Part shown: in pieces, positions 1-7,765 of the stretch
Layout: the number at the start of each line of letters is the position of its first letter
Numbering within the stretch: the stretch's first letter is position 1
Assembly (NCBI GenBank): GCA_963702935.1
Contig: OY969772.1
Span: 3,472,001 to 3,536,000 of the forward strand
DNA: 64,000 nt
Direction: 5' to 3'
Source: DAOTWA01 sp963702935
GTDB lineage: Bacteria; Chloroflexota; Anaerolineae; Anaerolineales; Anaerolineaceae
Translations under genes and position numbers: made by a program
The notes under the pieces: model-generated
The model's database searches: none
Told to the model about the DNA's origin: nothing
Seen by the model: only the letters and a program-made list of their open reading frames with translations

Positions 1-1
1 C

Positions 2-214
2 AAGCCCGATCAGAAGTGGCTGGACCGCATGACCCTGGCGGAAGCCAAGCAATACCTCGCCGAAGGCACGCATTTCGCCAAGGGTTCTATGGCCCCTAAG
101 ATTCAGGCGATCATCTGGTTCCTGGAGGCGGGTGGAAAACAGGCGCTCATCACCAACCCGGAGAATATCGGACGGGCGTTGAATGGCGAGACCGGCACCT
201 GGATCGTTCCCTAA
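2..214 (+). CDS. arcC: Carbamate kinase, C-terminal end (gene starts before the window)
   Basis: The open frame enters from the left edge and ends at a TAA at 212-214, leaving about 70 residues. The end has the pattern typical of carbamate kinases: a segment with EGTHFAKGSMAPK, then a helix, then GGKQALIT and a final GTWIVP. Carbamate kinase transfers the phosphate of carbamoyl phosphate to ADP (EC 2.7.2.2) in the cytosol. It is the energy-yielding last step of arginine, agmatine, allantoin and purine fermentation. The nearby nucleobase-type importer and dihydropyrimidinase fit a purine or hydantoin route better than arginine deiminase, but the upstream genes are not visible. Identification of the family is fairly sure; the pathway is inference. 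Confidence 0.85.
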   Translation, partial: KPDQKWLDRMTLAEAKQYLAEGTHFAKGSMAPKIQAIIWFLEAGGKQALITNPENIGRALNGETGTWIVP

Positions 215-226
215 TTGATTTTCTGT

Positions 227-270
227 TCGTTTCCCCGGCGCCTATCTTAGCCCCGGGGAAACGATCTTCT
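227..270 (+). terminator. Intrinsic terminator-like hairpin after arcC
   Basis: A 12-bp perfect stem (227-238 with 253-264, arm TCGTTTCCCCGG) has a 14-nt loop and is followed by TCTTCTCC. It begins 13 bases after the arcC stop codon. The T tract is interrupted, so it may be a weak terminator. Confidence 0.6.
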
Positions 271-571
271 CCTACCGTAATGTCTGATCAGCTCCTTACA
301 GCACTTTAAAATGGGAAGAATGCAGCGGTAATTCTGCTATGCCAGGCGCGGATTAGTGTAAAATCTAACTGATTGGCTGGCGGAATTTCCCTCGACATGT
401 TGAGGAATACGAGCAAGAAGGGTTCATCCTCCGGCAGCTTCTGGTATTCTGTAGTATTATCAGCAGGAGACAAAGTTAGGAAGGAGGTAAGTCAATCCAA
501 AAAGGAGCATCTGTTGTTTCGACTGTCGTTCTATCCCTTTCAAACTAGATTGCATTCGTGGAGGAGTTGAA
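271..571. other. Intergenic region upstream of the BMP lipoprotein gene
   Basis: About 300 bases without a convincing gene. A short open frame at 373-570 starts with TTG and has no family resemblance. The region holds the CCTC-type palindrome at 390-405 and ends in the ribosome-binding site GGAGGAG just before the ATG at 572. No clear -35/-10 pair is visible. Confidence 0.5.
390..405. promoter_or_regulatory. Candidate operator palindrome upstream of the importer operon
   Basis: CCTCGACATGTTGAGG is a 16-bp dyad with one G/T mismatch pair, centred on ACATGT, about 170 bases before the binding-protein gene. It could bind a dimeric repressor that senses the imported substrate. There is only one copy, so this is a weak call. 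Confidence 0.3.
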
Positions 572-1879
572 ATGAAAAGTAACATTTTATGGCGTAGCAT
601 CGCTCTTTTGCTCATCGCCAGTGTGATGTTAGCAGCGTGTGCGCCGGCCGCTACTCCGACTGCAGCTCCAGCGCCAACACAGGCTGTGGTACAGCCCACG
701 CAGGCGCCCGTCGTAGCGCCAACCACCGCCCCAGTGGCGACTGAAGCACAGCCCACGGTTGCGGCTACACAGGCCATGACGCCGTTGACCTTTGGTATGA
801 TCCTCGTGGGCCCTTACAACGACAATGGCTGGAGCCAGGCTACCTACGATGGCGCTCAATACGTCGTGAGTAAGCTGCCCGGTACACAGTTGGTCTACAT
901 CGACAATGCTTTCAACCATCAGGGGACGACCCCCGCTCAATTGGCCGAACAACTGCTCGGCCAGGGCGCCAAGGTGATCATCTTCAACTCGGATAGCTTT
1001 ATGGATGATTCCAACACCTTCGCCGCGGCTCATCCCGACATTCCCACGATCATGCTTTCCGGGGATCAAAACTGGGCCGAAGGCCAGGACTACAAGAACA
1101 TCCCCAATATGATCGATATCATGGGACGCATGGTTTATATGAAGGAAATCGCCGGCTGCGCAGCCGCCCTGACCACGCAAACCGGTAAGATCGGTTTCCT
1201 GGGGCCGCTAATCAACTCTGAGACCCGCCGTCTGGCTGCATCGGCCTTCTTGGGCGCGAAGTACTGCTGGACCAACGTCTTGAAGAAGGACGCAGCCAGC
1301 CTGACCTTCAGCGTCACCTGGATCGGCAACTGGTTCAACGTCCCTGGCCAGACCCTGGACCCGACGCAGGTCGCGGATCAGTTCTATAACAGCGGCTACG
1401 ACGTAGTCATCTCGGGCATCGATACGACCGAGGCGCTGGTAGAGGCCAAGAAGATGACCGACGCCGGCAAGACTGTGTTTGCCATTCCTTACGACTATAA
1501 AGACGCGTGCTCGCAGGCGCCCAGCGTATGCTTGGGTGTGCCCTACTTCAATTGGGGCCCGGCCCTGCTCAAGAACATGCAAGACATCGAAGCTGGCACC
1601 TGGACGCCTCACTTCGAGTGGAACCCGCCGGATTGGGCGAACTTCGACAGCGCAGACAGCGGCGCCGTGGGCTTCAACATTGGCCCGGCTCTCAGCGCGG
1701 ACAACAAGACCACCTTGCAGACGTTCATCTCGGATTTGAGCGGTGGACTGAACCTGTGGACTGGCCCGATCAACTTGCAAGACGGCACGGCCTACCTCAA
1801 GGATGGTGAAGTAGCTACCGATCAGCAGATCTGGTACCTGCCCCAACTTCTGGAAGGTATGGAAGGTCAGAGCAAGTAA
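572..1879 (+). CDS. BMP-family ABC transporter substrate-binding lipoprotein
   Basis: A 435-residue secreted lipoprotein. The signal peptide ends in the lipobox LAAC with the lipidated Cys at residue 23. A Thr/Pro/Ala-rich tether of about 45 residues follows, then a periplasmic-binding-protein fold from about residue 70. The fold resembles the Med/BMP family (Pfam Bmp), which includes nucleoside receptors such as PnrA and the guanosine-binding protein of NupNOPQ. It starts a four-gene importer operon with a fused ATPase and two permeases, the standard arrangement for purine nucleoside importers. A strong SD (GGAGGAG) fixes the start. Family is clear; the substrate is inferred as a nucleobase or nucleoside from family and neighbours. 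Confidence 0.88.
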   Translation: MKSNILWRSIALLLIASVMLAACAPAATPTAAPAPTQAVVQPTQAPVVAPTTAPVATEAQPTVAATQAMTPLTFGMILVGPYNDNGWSQATYDGAQYVVSKLPGTQLVYIDNAFNHQGTTPAQLAEQLLGQGAKVIIFNSDSFMDDSNTFAAAHPDIPTIMLSGDQNWAEGQDYKNIPNMIDIMGRMVYMKEIAGCAAALTTQTGKIGFLGPLINSETRRLAASAFLGAKYCWTNVLKKDAASLTFSVTWIGNWFNVPGQTLDPTQVADQFYNSGYDVVISGIDTTEALVEAKKMTDAGKTVFAIPYDYKDACSQAPSVCLGVPYFNWGPALLKNMQDIEAGTWTPHFEWNPPDWANFDSADSGAVGFNIGPALSADNKTTLQTFISDLSGGLNLWTGPINLQDGTAYLKDGEVATDQQIWYLPQLLEGMEGQSK

Positions 1880-1894
1880 TCCCATGTTTTCGAA

Positions 1895-1922
1895 GGGGGG
1901 AAGCCGCCACAGGCTTCCCCCC
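1895..1922 (+). repeat. Stable hairpin between binding protein and ATPase genes
   Basis: An 11-bp stem (1895-1905 with 1912-1922, arm GGGGGGAAGCC) with a 6-nt loop and no T tract. Hairpins here in importer operons often protect the binding-protein mRNA or reduce downstream transcription, giving more receptor than membrane components. That role is inferred from position. Confidence 0.55.
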
Positions 1923-1937
1923 AACTAAGAGGGCTCA

Positions 1938-3419
1938 ATGAAGGTCGAACTAAGAGACATCCACAAGACATTTGGGCCAGTTTACGCCAACAAAGCGCTC
2001 AACCTGACGTTCTCCTCAGGAAAAATCCACGGAATCTTGGGTGAAAATGGCGCCGGAAAGAGCACTTTGATGAAAATCCTCTCCGGATTTTTCCAGGCGG
2101 ACCGTGGAGAGATTTTTTTGAACGACAAGCCGGTGGTCATCCATTCGCCGGCAGACGCTATCCGTCACGGAATAGGCATGCTGCATCAGGACCCTTTGGA
2201 TTTTCCCCCGATGCAGGTGCTGAGTAATTTCTTGATGGGCGCCCAGGGGGGGATTTTCCCAGACCGCAACCGGGCAGAAAAAGAATTCCTGGAGCGGGCA
2301 AAAGAATTCGATTTCGACATCGATCCGGATAATTATGTGGATGCGTTGACGGTTGGCGAACGGCAGCAGCTCGAAATCTTACGGTTGCTTTGGTTAGGAG
2401 CAGAAGTCCTGATCCTGGATGAGCCCACCACCGGCATCAGCGCCGCGCAGAAGAAGAAGCTATTCATTACCCTGAAGAAGCTGGCTTCTGAGGGAAAGAC
2501 CATCGTTTTCGTGTCTCATAAGCTGGAAGACGTTGGAGAGCTTTGTGACAAGGTGGCCGTGCTGCGCGCCGGCGAGCTGGTCGGAGAGATGGACCCGCCG
2601 TTTGACAACGACAAATTGATTGCATTGATGTTCGGTAAGCCGGTCGTGAAAGAACAGCGGCGAGAAGTAAAACCCGGCGAGCCGGTGCTCGAAATGCGCA
2701 ACGTGGAGCTGGAAGATTACCGATTGAAGATGAAAGGCATCCAGGTCAAAGTGTGCAGCGGGGAAGTGATCGGATTGGCCGGTATGGAAGGCAGTGGCCA
2801 AACCCTCTTTTTGCGCGCTTGCGCCGGCTTGATGCGCCCGGTGGGAGGGGAAGCTTTCCTCCAAGGGGAAAATATGACCGGCAAACCCTACCACGCTTTC
2901 CTTCAAAAACGTGTGGCTTATTTGCCCGCCGCCCGCCTTGAGGAAGGGCTGGTGCCAGGCTTGACCCTCTCGGAGCACTTCTCGTTGACCGACGGGCATG
3001 GCGGCCTTTTTATCGATCAGGGACAGGCGCTGACGGTGTGCAACCAGCGGATTAAGGAGTTCAACATCCGCGGTCGGGCCACCAGCCCGGTGGAATCGCT
3101 TTCGGGCGGCAACCAGCAGCGGGCTTTACTGGCCTTGCTCAAGGACCCGCTTTCTTTGATCTTGTTGGAACATCCTTCGCGTGGGCTGGATGTCGAATCC
3201 ACCATTTATATTTGGAGCAAGCTCAAGGCCCGCTGCCAGGAAGGGACGGCCATTATCTTCATTTCATCAGATCTGGAAGAGATCTTGAGCTATAGCGACC
3301 GCATTCTGGTTTTCTTTAGCGGCCAGGTCTCCGATCCTCTAGATGCTGCCAGCACGACCGTCGAAGAACTCGGTGAGTTGATCGGCGGAAAGGGCTGGAA
3401 GACCCCCCCCGTATCCTAG
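1938..3419 (+). CDS. Nucleoside/sugar-type ABC transporter, fused double ATPase subunit
   Basis: A 493-residue protein with two tandem ABC domains, as in the ribose and nucleoside importer family (RbsA, YufO/NupO). The first has a proper Walker A (GENGAGKST, about residue 37) and a Walker B ending LILDEPTTGIS. Its signature is LTVGERQQ. The second has a degenerate Walker A (GMEGSGQT) but a clear signature LSGGNQQ. Such asymmetry, with one hydrolytically weak site, is normal in the family. It powers import through the two permeases encoded next. It lies 58 bases after the binding-protein gene and 8 bases before the first permease. Confidence 0.9.
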   Translation: MKVELRDIHKTFGPVYANKALNLTFSSGKIHGILGENGAGKSTLMKILSGFFQADRGEIFLNDKPVVIHSPADAIRHGIGMLHQDPLDFPPMQVLSNFLMGAQGGIFPDRNRAEKEFLERAKEFDFDIDPDNYVDALTVGERQQLEILRLLWLGAEVLILDEPTTGISAAQKKKLFITLKKLASEGKTIVFVSHKLEDVGELCDKVAVLRAGELVGEMDPPFDNDKLIALMFGKPVVKEQRREVKPGEPVLEMRNVELEDYRLKMKGIQVKVCSGEVIGLAGMEGSGQTLFLRACAGLMRPVGGEAFLQGENMTGKPYHAFLQKRVAYLPAARLEEGLVPGLTLSEHFSLTDGHGGLFIDQGQALTVCNQRIKEFNIRGRATSPVESLSGGNQQRALLALLKDPLSLILLEHPSRGLDVESTIYIWSKLKARCQEGTAIIFISSDLEEILSYSDRILVFFSGQVSDPLDAASTTVEELGELIGGKGWKTPPVS

Positions 3420-3427
3420 GATTCACC

Positions 3428-4474
3428 ATGCAGATAAAATCGAATTCGCGTTGGATCAACCTTGGGTCTCAGTTGCTGGCAATCCTTGCGGCATTAGGGT
3501 TTACCACCATTGTGCTCCTTTTGGCAGGAGCGCCGCCCTTCAAAGCCTACCAGCAATTGATTTTTGGCATCGTCGGCTCTGTGGATAACGTTTCCAACGT
3601 TCTCATCGCCTGGGTGCCTTTGTTGATCACTACCTCTGGGCTATTGGTGACCTTTGCAGCCGGGCTGTGGAATATTGGCATCGAGGGGCAGATCATCGCT
3701 GGAGCCGTTCTAACCACCTGGGTGTTGCGCGCCTTGCAAGATAGCACTTTGTCTTCAGGCATCATCCTGATCCTGGCTATCCTGATGGGCATGTTGGGAG
3801 GGGCGTTGTGGGCTGCCCTGGCAGGCGTGCTGAAGACATTTGGAGGCGTCAACGAAATCTTCGGTGGGCTGGGGCTCAATTTCATCGCCAACACGATCGT
3901 GCTGTGGCTGATCTATGGCCCGTGGAGGCGGCCCGGGGTGGCCTCACTCAGCGGCACGGTGGCTTTCCCGGCCAGACTTTCTCTCCCCACGTTGCCAGGG
4001 GTGGGCATCAGCGCCTGGTCGTTGTTGCTGGGCGTTCTTAGTATCGTCGTCGTCTACGTCTTGCTGCGGGGAACCTATATCGGTTTGCGGCTGAAAGCCG
4101 TCGGGAAGAACATTCACGCGGCCTTCACCTTGGGCGTGCCCACCTGGCAGTATATGATGCTTTCTTTCGTCGTGTGCGGCCTGTTCGCGGGTCTGACGGG
4201 AGCGCTTCAGGTGACCGCAGTCTATCACCGCTTGCTGCCTTCCATCACCAGCGGCTACGGATTTTTGGGGCTGTTGGTGGCGATGCTGATCAATTATCAA
4301 GCGATTTGGGTGGCGCCGATTGCGTTGTTTTACGCCGCTCTGAATATCGGCGGCATCCAATTGCCCATCGCGTTGAAACTGGACTCATCCCTATCAGGCG
4401 TTCTGCAGGGTACTCTGGTGCTGTTCGTCTTGCTTGGAGACGGCATTCGCCAACGGTTTACACGGAAAGCATGA
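3428..4474 (+). CDS. ABC transporter permease, subunit 1 (YufP/NupP type)
   Basis: A 348-residue integral membrane protein with roughly 9-10 hydrophobic segments. It belongs to the branched-chain amino acid/ribose/nucleoside permease family (BPD_transp_2). The conserved GLWNIGIEGQ segment near residue 75-90 is typical of the BMP-type permease. It would form the heterodimeric channel with the next gene product. It lies 8 bases after the ATPase gene and 13 bases before the second permease, so it is part of one operon. Substrate is inferred as purine nucleosides or bases. Confidence 0.87.
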   Translation: MQIKSNSRWINLGSQLLAILAALGFTTIVLLLAGAPPFKAYQQLIFGIVGSVDNVSNVLIAWVPLLITTSGLLVTFAAGLWNIGIEGQIIAGAVLTTWVLRALQDSTLSSGIILILAILMGMLGGALWAALAGVLKTFGGVNEIFGGLGLNFIANTIVLWLIYGPWRRPGVASLSGTVAFPARLSLPTLPGVGISAWSLLLGVLSIVVVYVLLRGTYIGLRLKAVGKNIHAAFTLGVPTWQYMMLSFVVCGLFAGLTGALQVTAVYHRLLPSITSGYGFLGLLVAMLINYQAIWVAPIALFYAALNIGGIQLPIALKLDSSLSGVLQGTLVLFVLLGDGIRQRFTRKA

Positions 4475-4487
4475 AGGATAACGGATT

Positions 4488-5327
4488 ATGAGCTTCGATA
4501 TGATCCTCATTGGACTGGCAGGTGTGCTGGTTACGGCTGCACCGGTGATATTTGCCGTCATCGGCGAGACCTTTACGGAACGATCGGGAGTGATCAACCT
4601 CTCGTTGAACGGCACGATCGTTCTGGCGGCCATGATTGGGTTCGCCGTGGCAGTCAATACAAACAGCCTGATTTTGGGCTACCTGGCCGGGATGGCGGTA
4701 GGCGCTTTCGTAGCCCTGATCGTGGCTTTCAGCAGCATCACGCTGCATCAATCGCAGGTGGCGGTAGGCTTCGTATTGGCGTTGACCACGCTCTACCTGG
4801 CTTACTTCCTGGGCAACCCTTATACCAGCTTACAGGGCCCAACCCTGCCGGCGCTCCCCATTCCACTTCTGTCCCAAATTCCCGTTCTCGGCCCGCTGCT
4901 CTTCAAGTCGGACTTGATGACTTACCTCAGTTACCTGGCGATTTTCGTCGCCTGGGTGTGGGTGTTCAAAACTCGCCCCGGCCTGATCCTGCAAGGGATT
5001 GGCGAGCGCCCGGCGGCGGCCTTTGTGCGCGGCGCAAACGTCAACCGCTTACGCTATCTTTACACGGTGTTGGGCGGCGCGCTGGTTGGGCTGGCCGGCC
5101 CGATCTACTCGTTAGGGGTTAAAGCCGGTTGGAAAGGCACGATTTCGGGGCTGGATGGAATTGGCTGGATTGCGCTTTCTATCACCATTTTCGGCGGGTG
5201 GAACCCGCTGCGGGCAGCTTTTGGCGCGTACTTGTTCGCTTTGCTGCAATGGCTTAGCCTGGTTGCTCAGCCGATTTTCCCGAGCATCCCTGCCCAGGTG
5301 CTTCAGGTGGCGCCTTTCCCCTCATGA
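4488..5327 (+). CDS. ABC transporter permease, subunit 2 (frameshifted near its end)
   Basis: A 279-residue open part of the second membrane subunit (YufQ/NupQ type). It opens with a hydrophobic segment and the family motif ERSGVINLSLNG, and continues with several membrane helices. The frame ends at APFPS-stop. One base later the other frame continues with LMILTLLLVN, the expected last helix. A single missing base near the CCCC run at 5318-5321 therefore splits the gene; repaired, it would be 332 residues and end at 5485, directly abutting the next gene. It is probably an assembly error, because every other part is conserved. Confidence 0.85.
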   Translation: MSFDMILIGLAGVLVTAAPVIFAVIGETFTERSGVINLSLNGTIVLAAMIGFAVAVNTNSLILGYLAGMAVGAFVALIVAFSSITLHQSQVAVGFVLALTTLYLAYFLGNPYTSLQGPTLPALPIPLLSQIPVLGPLLFKSDLMTYLSYLAIFVAWVWVFKTRPGLILQGIGERPAAAFVRGANVNRLRYLYTVLGGALVGLAGPIYSLGVKAGWKGTISGLDGIGWIALSITIFGGWNPLRAAFGAYLFALLQWLSLVAQPIFPSIPAQVLQVAPFPS

Positions 5328-5485
5328 TCTTAACTCTCCTCTTAGTGAACATCAGCGACGCAGAATGGGTGGATCGAACGCTGGCCAGCCTGCCTGAATC
5401 GACGCGCAAGGTGGTGGCGCGCATCCTGCGCGCTATGCACGCTTCCCCGCCGGCGTCGCTGGGTGTACCCTTCGAAAGTGAATAG
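5324..5485 (+). pseudogene. Detached C-terminal piece of permease subunit 2
   Basis: This frame reads MILTLLLVN and then a polar tail ending ESE-stop at 5483-5485. It is the natural continuation of the permease at 4488 after a one-base deletion. It is not a separate gene. The stop falls one base before the GTG of threonine synthase, the tight spacing expected within the operon. Confidence 0.75.
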
Positions 5486-6748
5486 GTGAATCGTTTTATG
5501 GGAAAATTTCTAGGTTATCGTTGTTCATTGTGTAATACAGAATACGCTCCAGAGGAAGTCACTTATACTTGCCCGAAAGACGGGGGCAACCTGGACGTCG
5601 TCCTGGATTACGCCAACCTCCGCAAGGAAGTAAGCGTCAAGGATATTACCGCGCAAGGCGAGCCTTCTTTGTGGCGTTATCTGCCGCTGATTCCGGTGGA
5701 AGATCCGGGCGGAGCGGGGACGCCGCTCAAGATGGCGGGTTGGACGCCTGTTTACCGCCCGCAGGCGCTGGCGCGCGAGCTGGGGCTGGAAAACCTGTGG
5801 GTGAAGGATGAGGGCCGCAACCCCACGGCCTCTTTCAAGGACCGCGCCAGCGCGGTCGTGGTGGGCCGGGCGCGCCAGATCAAAGCCGAAGTAGTGGTGA
5901 CGGCCTCCACCGGCAATGCCGGCGCGGCATTGGCAGGCATGTCGGCGGCGATTGGCCAGCGCGCGGTGATCTTTGCCCCGCGCACGGCTCCCCCGGCCAA
6001 GGTGGCGCAATTGTTGATCTATGGCGCGCAGGTCATGCTGGTGGACGGCAATTACGACCAGGCGTTTGACCTGACCATCGAGGCGGCGCAGGAGTTCGAC
6101 TGGTACTGCCGCAACACGGGCTATAATCCCTTCACGGCCGAGGGCAAGAAGACGGCCGCCCTGGAGATCTGGGAAAGCGTCCTGTTGGGGATGAAGGGTA
6201 GCCAGCGCCCGCTGAAGGTGTTCGTCTCGGTGGGCGATGGGAATATCATCTCCGGCGTGCACAAGGGCTTCAAGGATTTGCAGGCGTTGGGCTGGCTGGA
6301 GCAAATGCCGCAGTTGTATGGCATTCAGGCCGAAGGCTCGGCGGCAATTGCCAATTCCTTCTTCGCCGGGAACGAAAACATCGTCCCGGTAGCGGCGCAG
6401 ACGATCGCCGACAGCATCTCGGTCGACCTTCCCCGTGACGGGGTGCGCGCAGTGCGCGCCGCGACACAAACCGGGGGCGCTTACCTGACGGTCAAGGACG
6501 AAGACATTCTCAAAGCCATCGCCGCTCTAGGTAAAGTGGGTATCTTTGCCGAGCCGGCCGGCGCAACTGCTTATGCCGGATTGGTCAAAGCGGTCAAAGA
6601 AGGCCAGGTTGGAGCGCAGGACCCCGTCCTGGTGCTAAACACCGGCAGTGGGTTGAAGGACGTGCGCGCGGCCATGCAGGCCGTGAAAGAGGCCCCCGTG
6701 ATCGAGCCGAGCATGACCGCCTTGAAGAAATTCCTGGGGAGCAACTAA
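5486..6748 (+). CDS. thrC: Threonine synthase
   Basis: A 420-residue fold-type-II PLP enzyme. The N-terminus carries a small Cys-rich ribbon (CSLC, then CPKDGG), common in long threonine synthases. PLP is bound by the Lys in PTASFKDRAS (about residue 114), and the phosphate loop is STGNAGAA. The reaction is O-phosphohomoserine + water to threonine + phosphate (EC 4.2.3.1). GTG at 5486 directly follows the repaired permease stop; ATG at 5498 is an alternative. No other threonine-pathway gene is adjacent, and the nucleobase context raises the possibility of a related lyase activity, but motifs favour ThrC. Confidence 0.85.
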   Translation: MNRFMGKFLGYRCSLCNTEYAPEEVTYTCPKDGGNLDVVLDYANLRKEVSVKDITAQGEPSLWRYLPLIPVEDPGGAGTPLKMAGWTPVYRPQALARELGLENLWVKDEGRNPTASFKDRASAVVVGRARQIKAEVVVTASTGNAGAALAGMSAAIGQRAVIFAPRTAPPAKVAQLLIYGAQVMLVDGNYDQAFDLTIEAAQEFDWYCRNTGYNPFTAEGKKTAALEIWESVLLGMKGSQRPLKVFVSVGDGNIISGVHKGFKDLQALGWLEQMPQLYGIQAEGSAAIANSFFAGNENIVPVAAQTIADSISVDLPRDGVRAVRAATQTGGAYLTVKDEDILKAIAALGKVGIFAEPAGATAYAGLVKAVKEGQVGAQDPVLVLNTGSGLKDVRAAMQAVKEAPVIEPSMTALKKFLGSN

Positions 6749-6778
6749 CCTTTTGTAGAGGGGATCAGGACGTTTGGA

Positions 6779-7765
6779 ATGATGACGCCTACTTATTCGA
6801 TCATTGCGCCGGTTTTCAACGAGTCGGCCTGCGTAGAGGAGCTTTACCGCCGGGTGAAGGCCACCATGGACTCCCTGGGCGAGCCCTGGGAGCTCATCCT
6901 GGTGGACGACGGCTCGAGCGACGGCTCGACCGATCTCATTCGCGGGCTGGCTGTTGCGGATGAGCACGTCAGGCCGGTGATCTTCGCACGCAACTTCGGC
7001 CACCAGCTCGCCGTCACGGCCGGGCTGGATTATAGCCGTGGGCAAGCAGTGGTGATCATCGACGCAGACCTGCAGGACCCGCCCGAAGTGATCGCGGAGC
7101 TGGCGGCTAAATGGAAGGAAGGCTACCAGGTGGTTTACGCCGTGCGCGCCGAGCGCGAGGGCGAGACCTGGTTCAAGACGTTCACTGCCTCACTCTTCTA
7201 CCGGCTGATCTACCGCATCACAGACGTAAAGATCCCACTGGATAGCGGGGATTTTCGCTTGCTGGACCGCAAAGTGGTGGACGTGCTCAACAAGATGCGC
7301 GAGCGCTACCGCTTCCTGCGCGGGATGTCGGTGTGGGTGGGCTTCAAACAGACCGGCGTGGACTATAAACGGGCGGCGCGTTTTGCCGGCGAGACGAAAT
7401 ATCCTTTCCGCAAGATGCTGAAGTTCGCTCTGAATGCGATCACCAGCTTTTCCTATTTTCCACTGCAACTGGCTACCTACATCGGTTTCGTCTCGGCTGG
7501 ACTAAGCATCCTGGCGATCCCTATCGTGATCATCATCCGCTTGATGGGCTCGCTGCACGGCCTGACCGGCCAGGCAACGACCTTGATCGCGGTGTTGTTC
7601 TTAGGAGGTGTACAACTCATATCTTTGGGTATTCTCGGTGAATATATCGGCAGGGTTTACGATGAAGTAAAGGGTCGGCCGCTCTATATCGTCAGCGAAG
7701 GCCCTTCAGACCAAAATAACGACTTACAAAAAGAGGAGCTCGAAAAGCAATATGGCAAAAATTGA
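6779..7765 (+). CDS. Polyprenyl-phosphate-type glycosyltransferase, family 2 (GtrB/DPM1-like)
   Basis: A 328-residue GT2 protein. The GT-A domain shows VDDGSSDGS and DADLQDPP, the latter carrying the metal-binding Asp pair. Two C-terminal membrane helices (about residues 235-300) match the undecaprenyl-phosphate sugar transferase group, including GtrB and ArnC. It likely moves a sugar from UDP- or GDP-sugar to a polyprenyl phosphate at the inner face of the membrane. Its 3' end overlaps the next gene by 14 bases, so translation may be coupled although the functions look unrelated. The acceptor and sugar are unknown. Confidence 0.85.
   Translation: MMTPTYSIIAPVFNESACVEELYRRVKATMDSLGEPWELILVDDGSSDGSTDLIRGLAVADEHVRPVIFARNFGHQLAVTAGLDYSRGQAVVIIDADLQDPPEVIAELAAKWKEGYQVVYAVRAEREGETWFKTFTASLFYRLIYRITDVKIPLDSGDFRLLDRKVVDVLNKMRERYRFLRGMSVWVGFKQTGVDYKRAARFAGETKYPFRKMLKFALNAITSFSYFPLQLATYIGFVSAGLSILAIPIVIIIRLMGSLHGLTGQATTLIAVLFLGGVQLISLGILGEYIGRVYDEVKGRPLYIVSEGPSDQNNDLQKEELEKQYGKN

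Noticed and set aside
373..570. Short plus-strand frame before the BMP gene
   Set aside because: TTG start, no SD, no homology pattern; it lies in a regulatory gap.
5486..6748. Reading thrC as the diaminopropionate ammonia-lyase (ygeX) of purine clusters
   Set aside because: The ASFKDR and N-terminal ribbon pattern fits threonine synthase, and YgeX-type sequence motifs are not seen.
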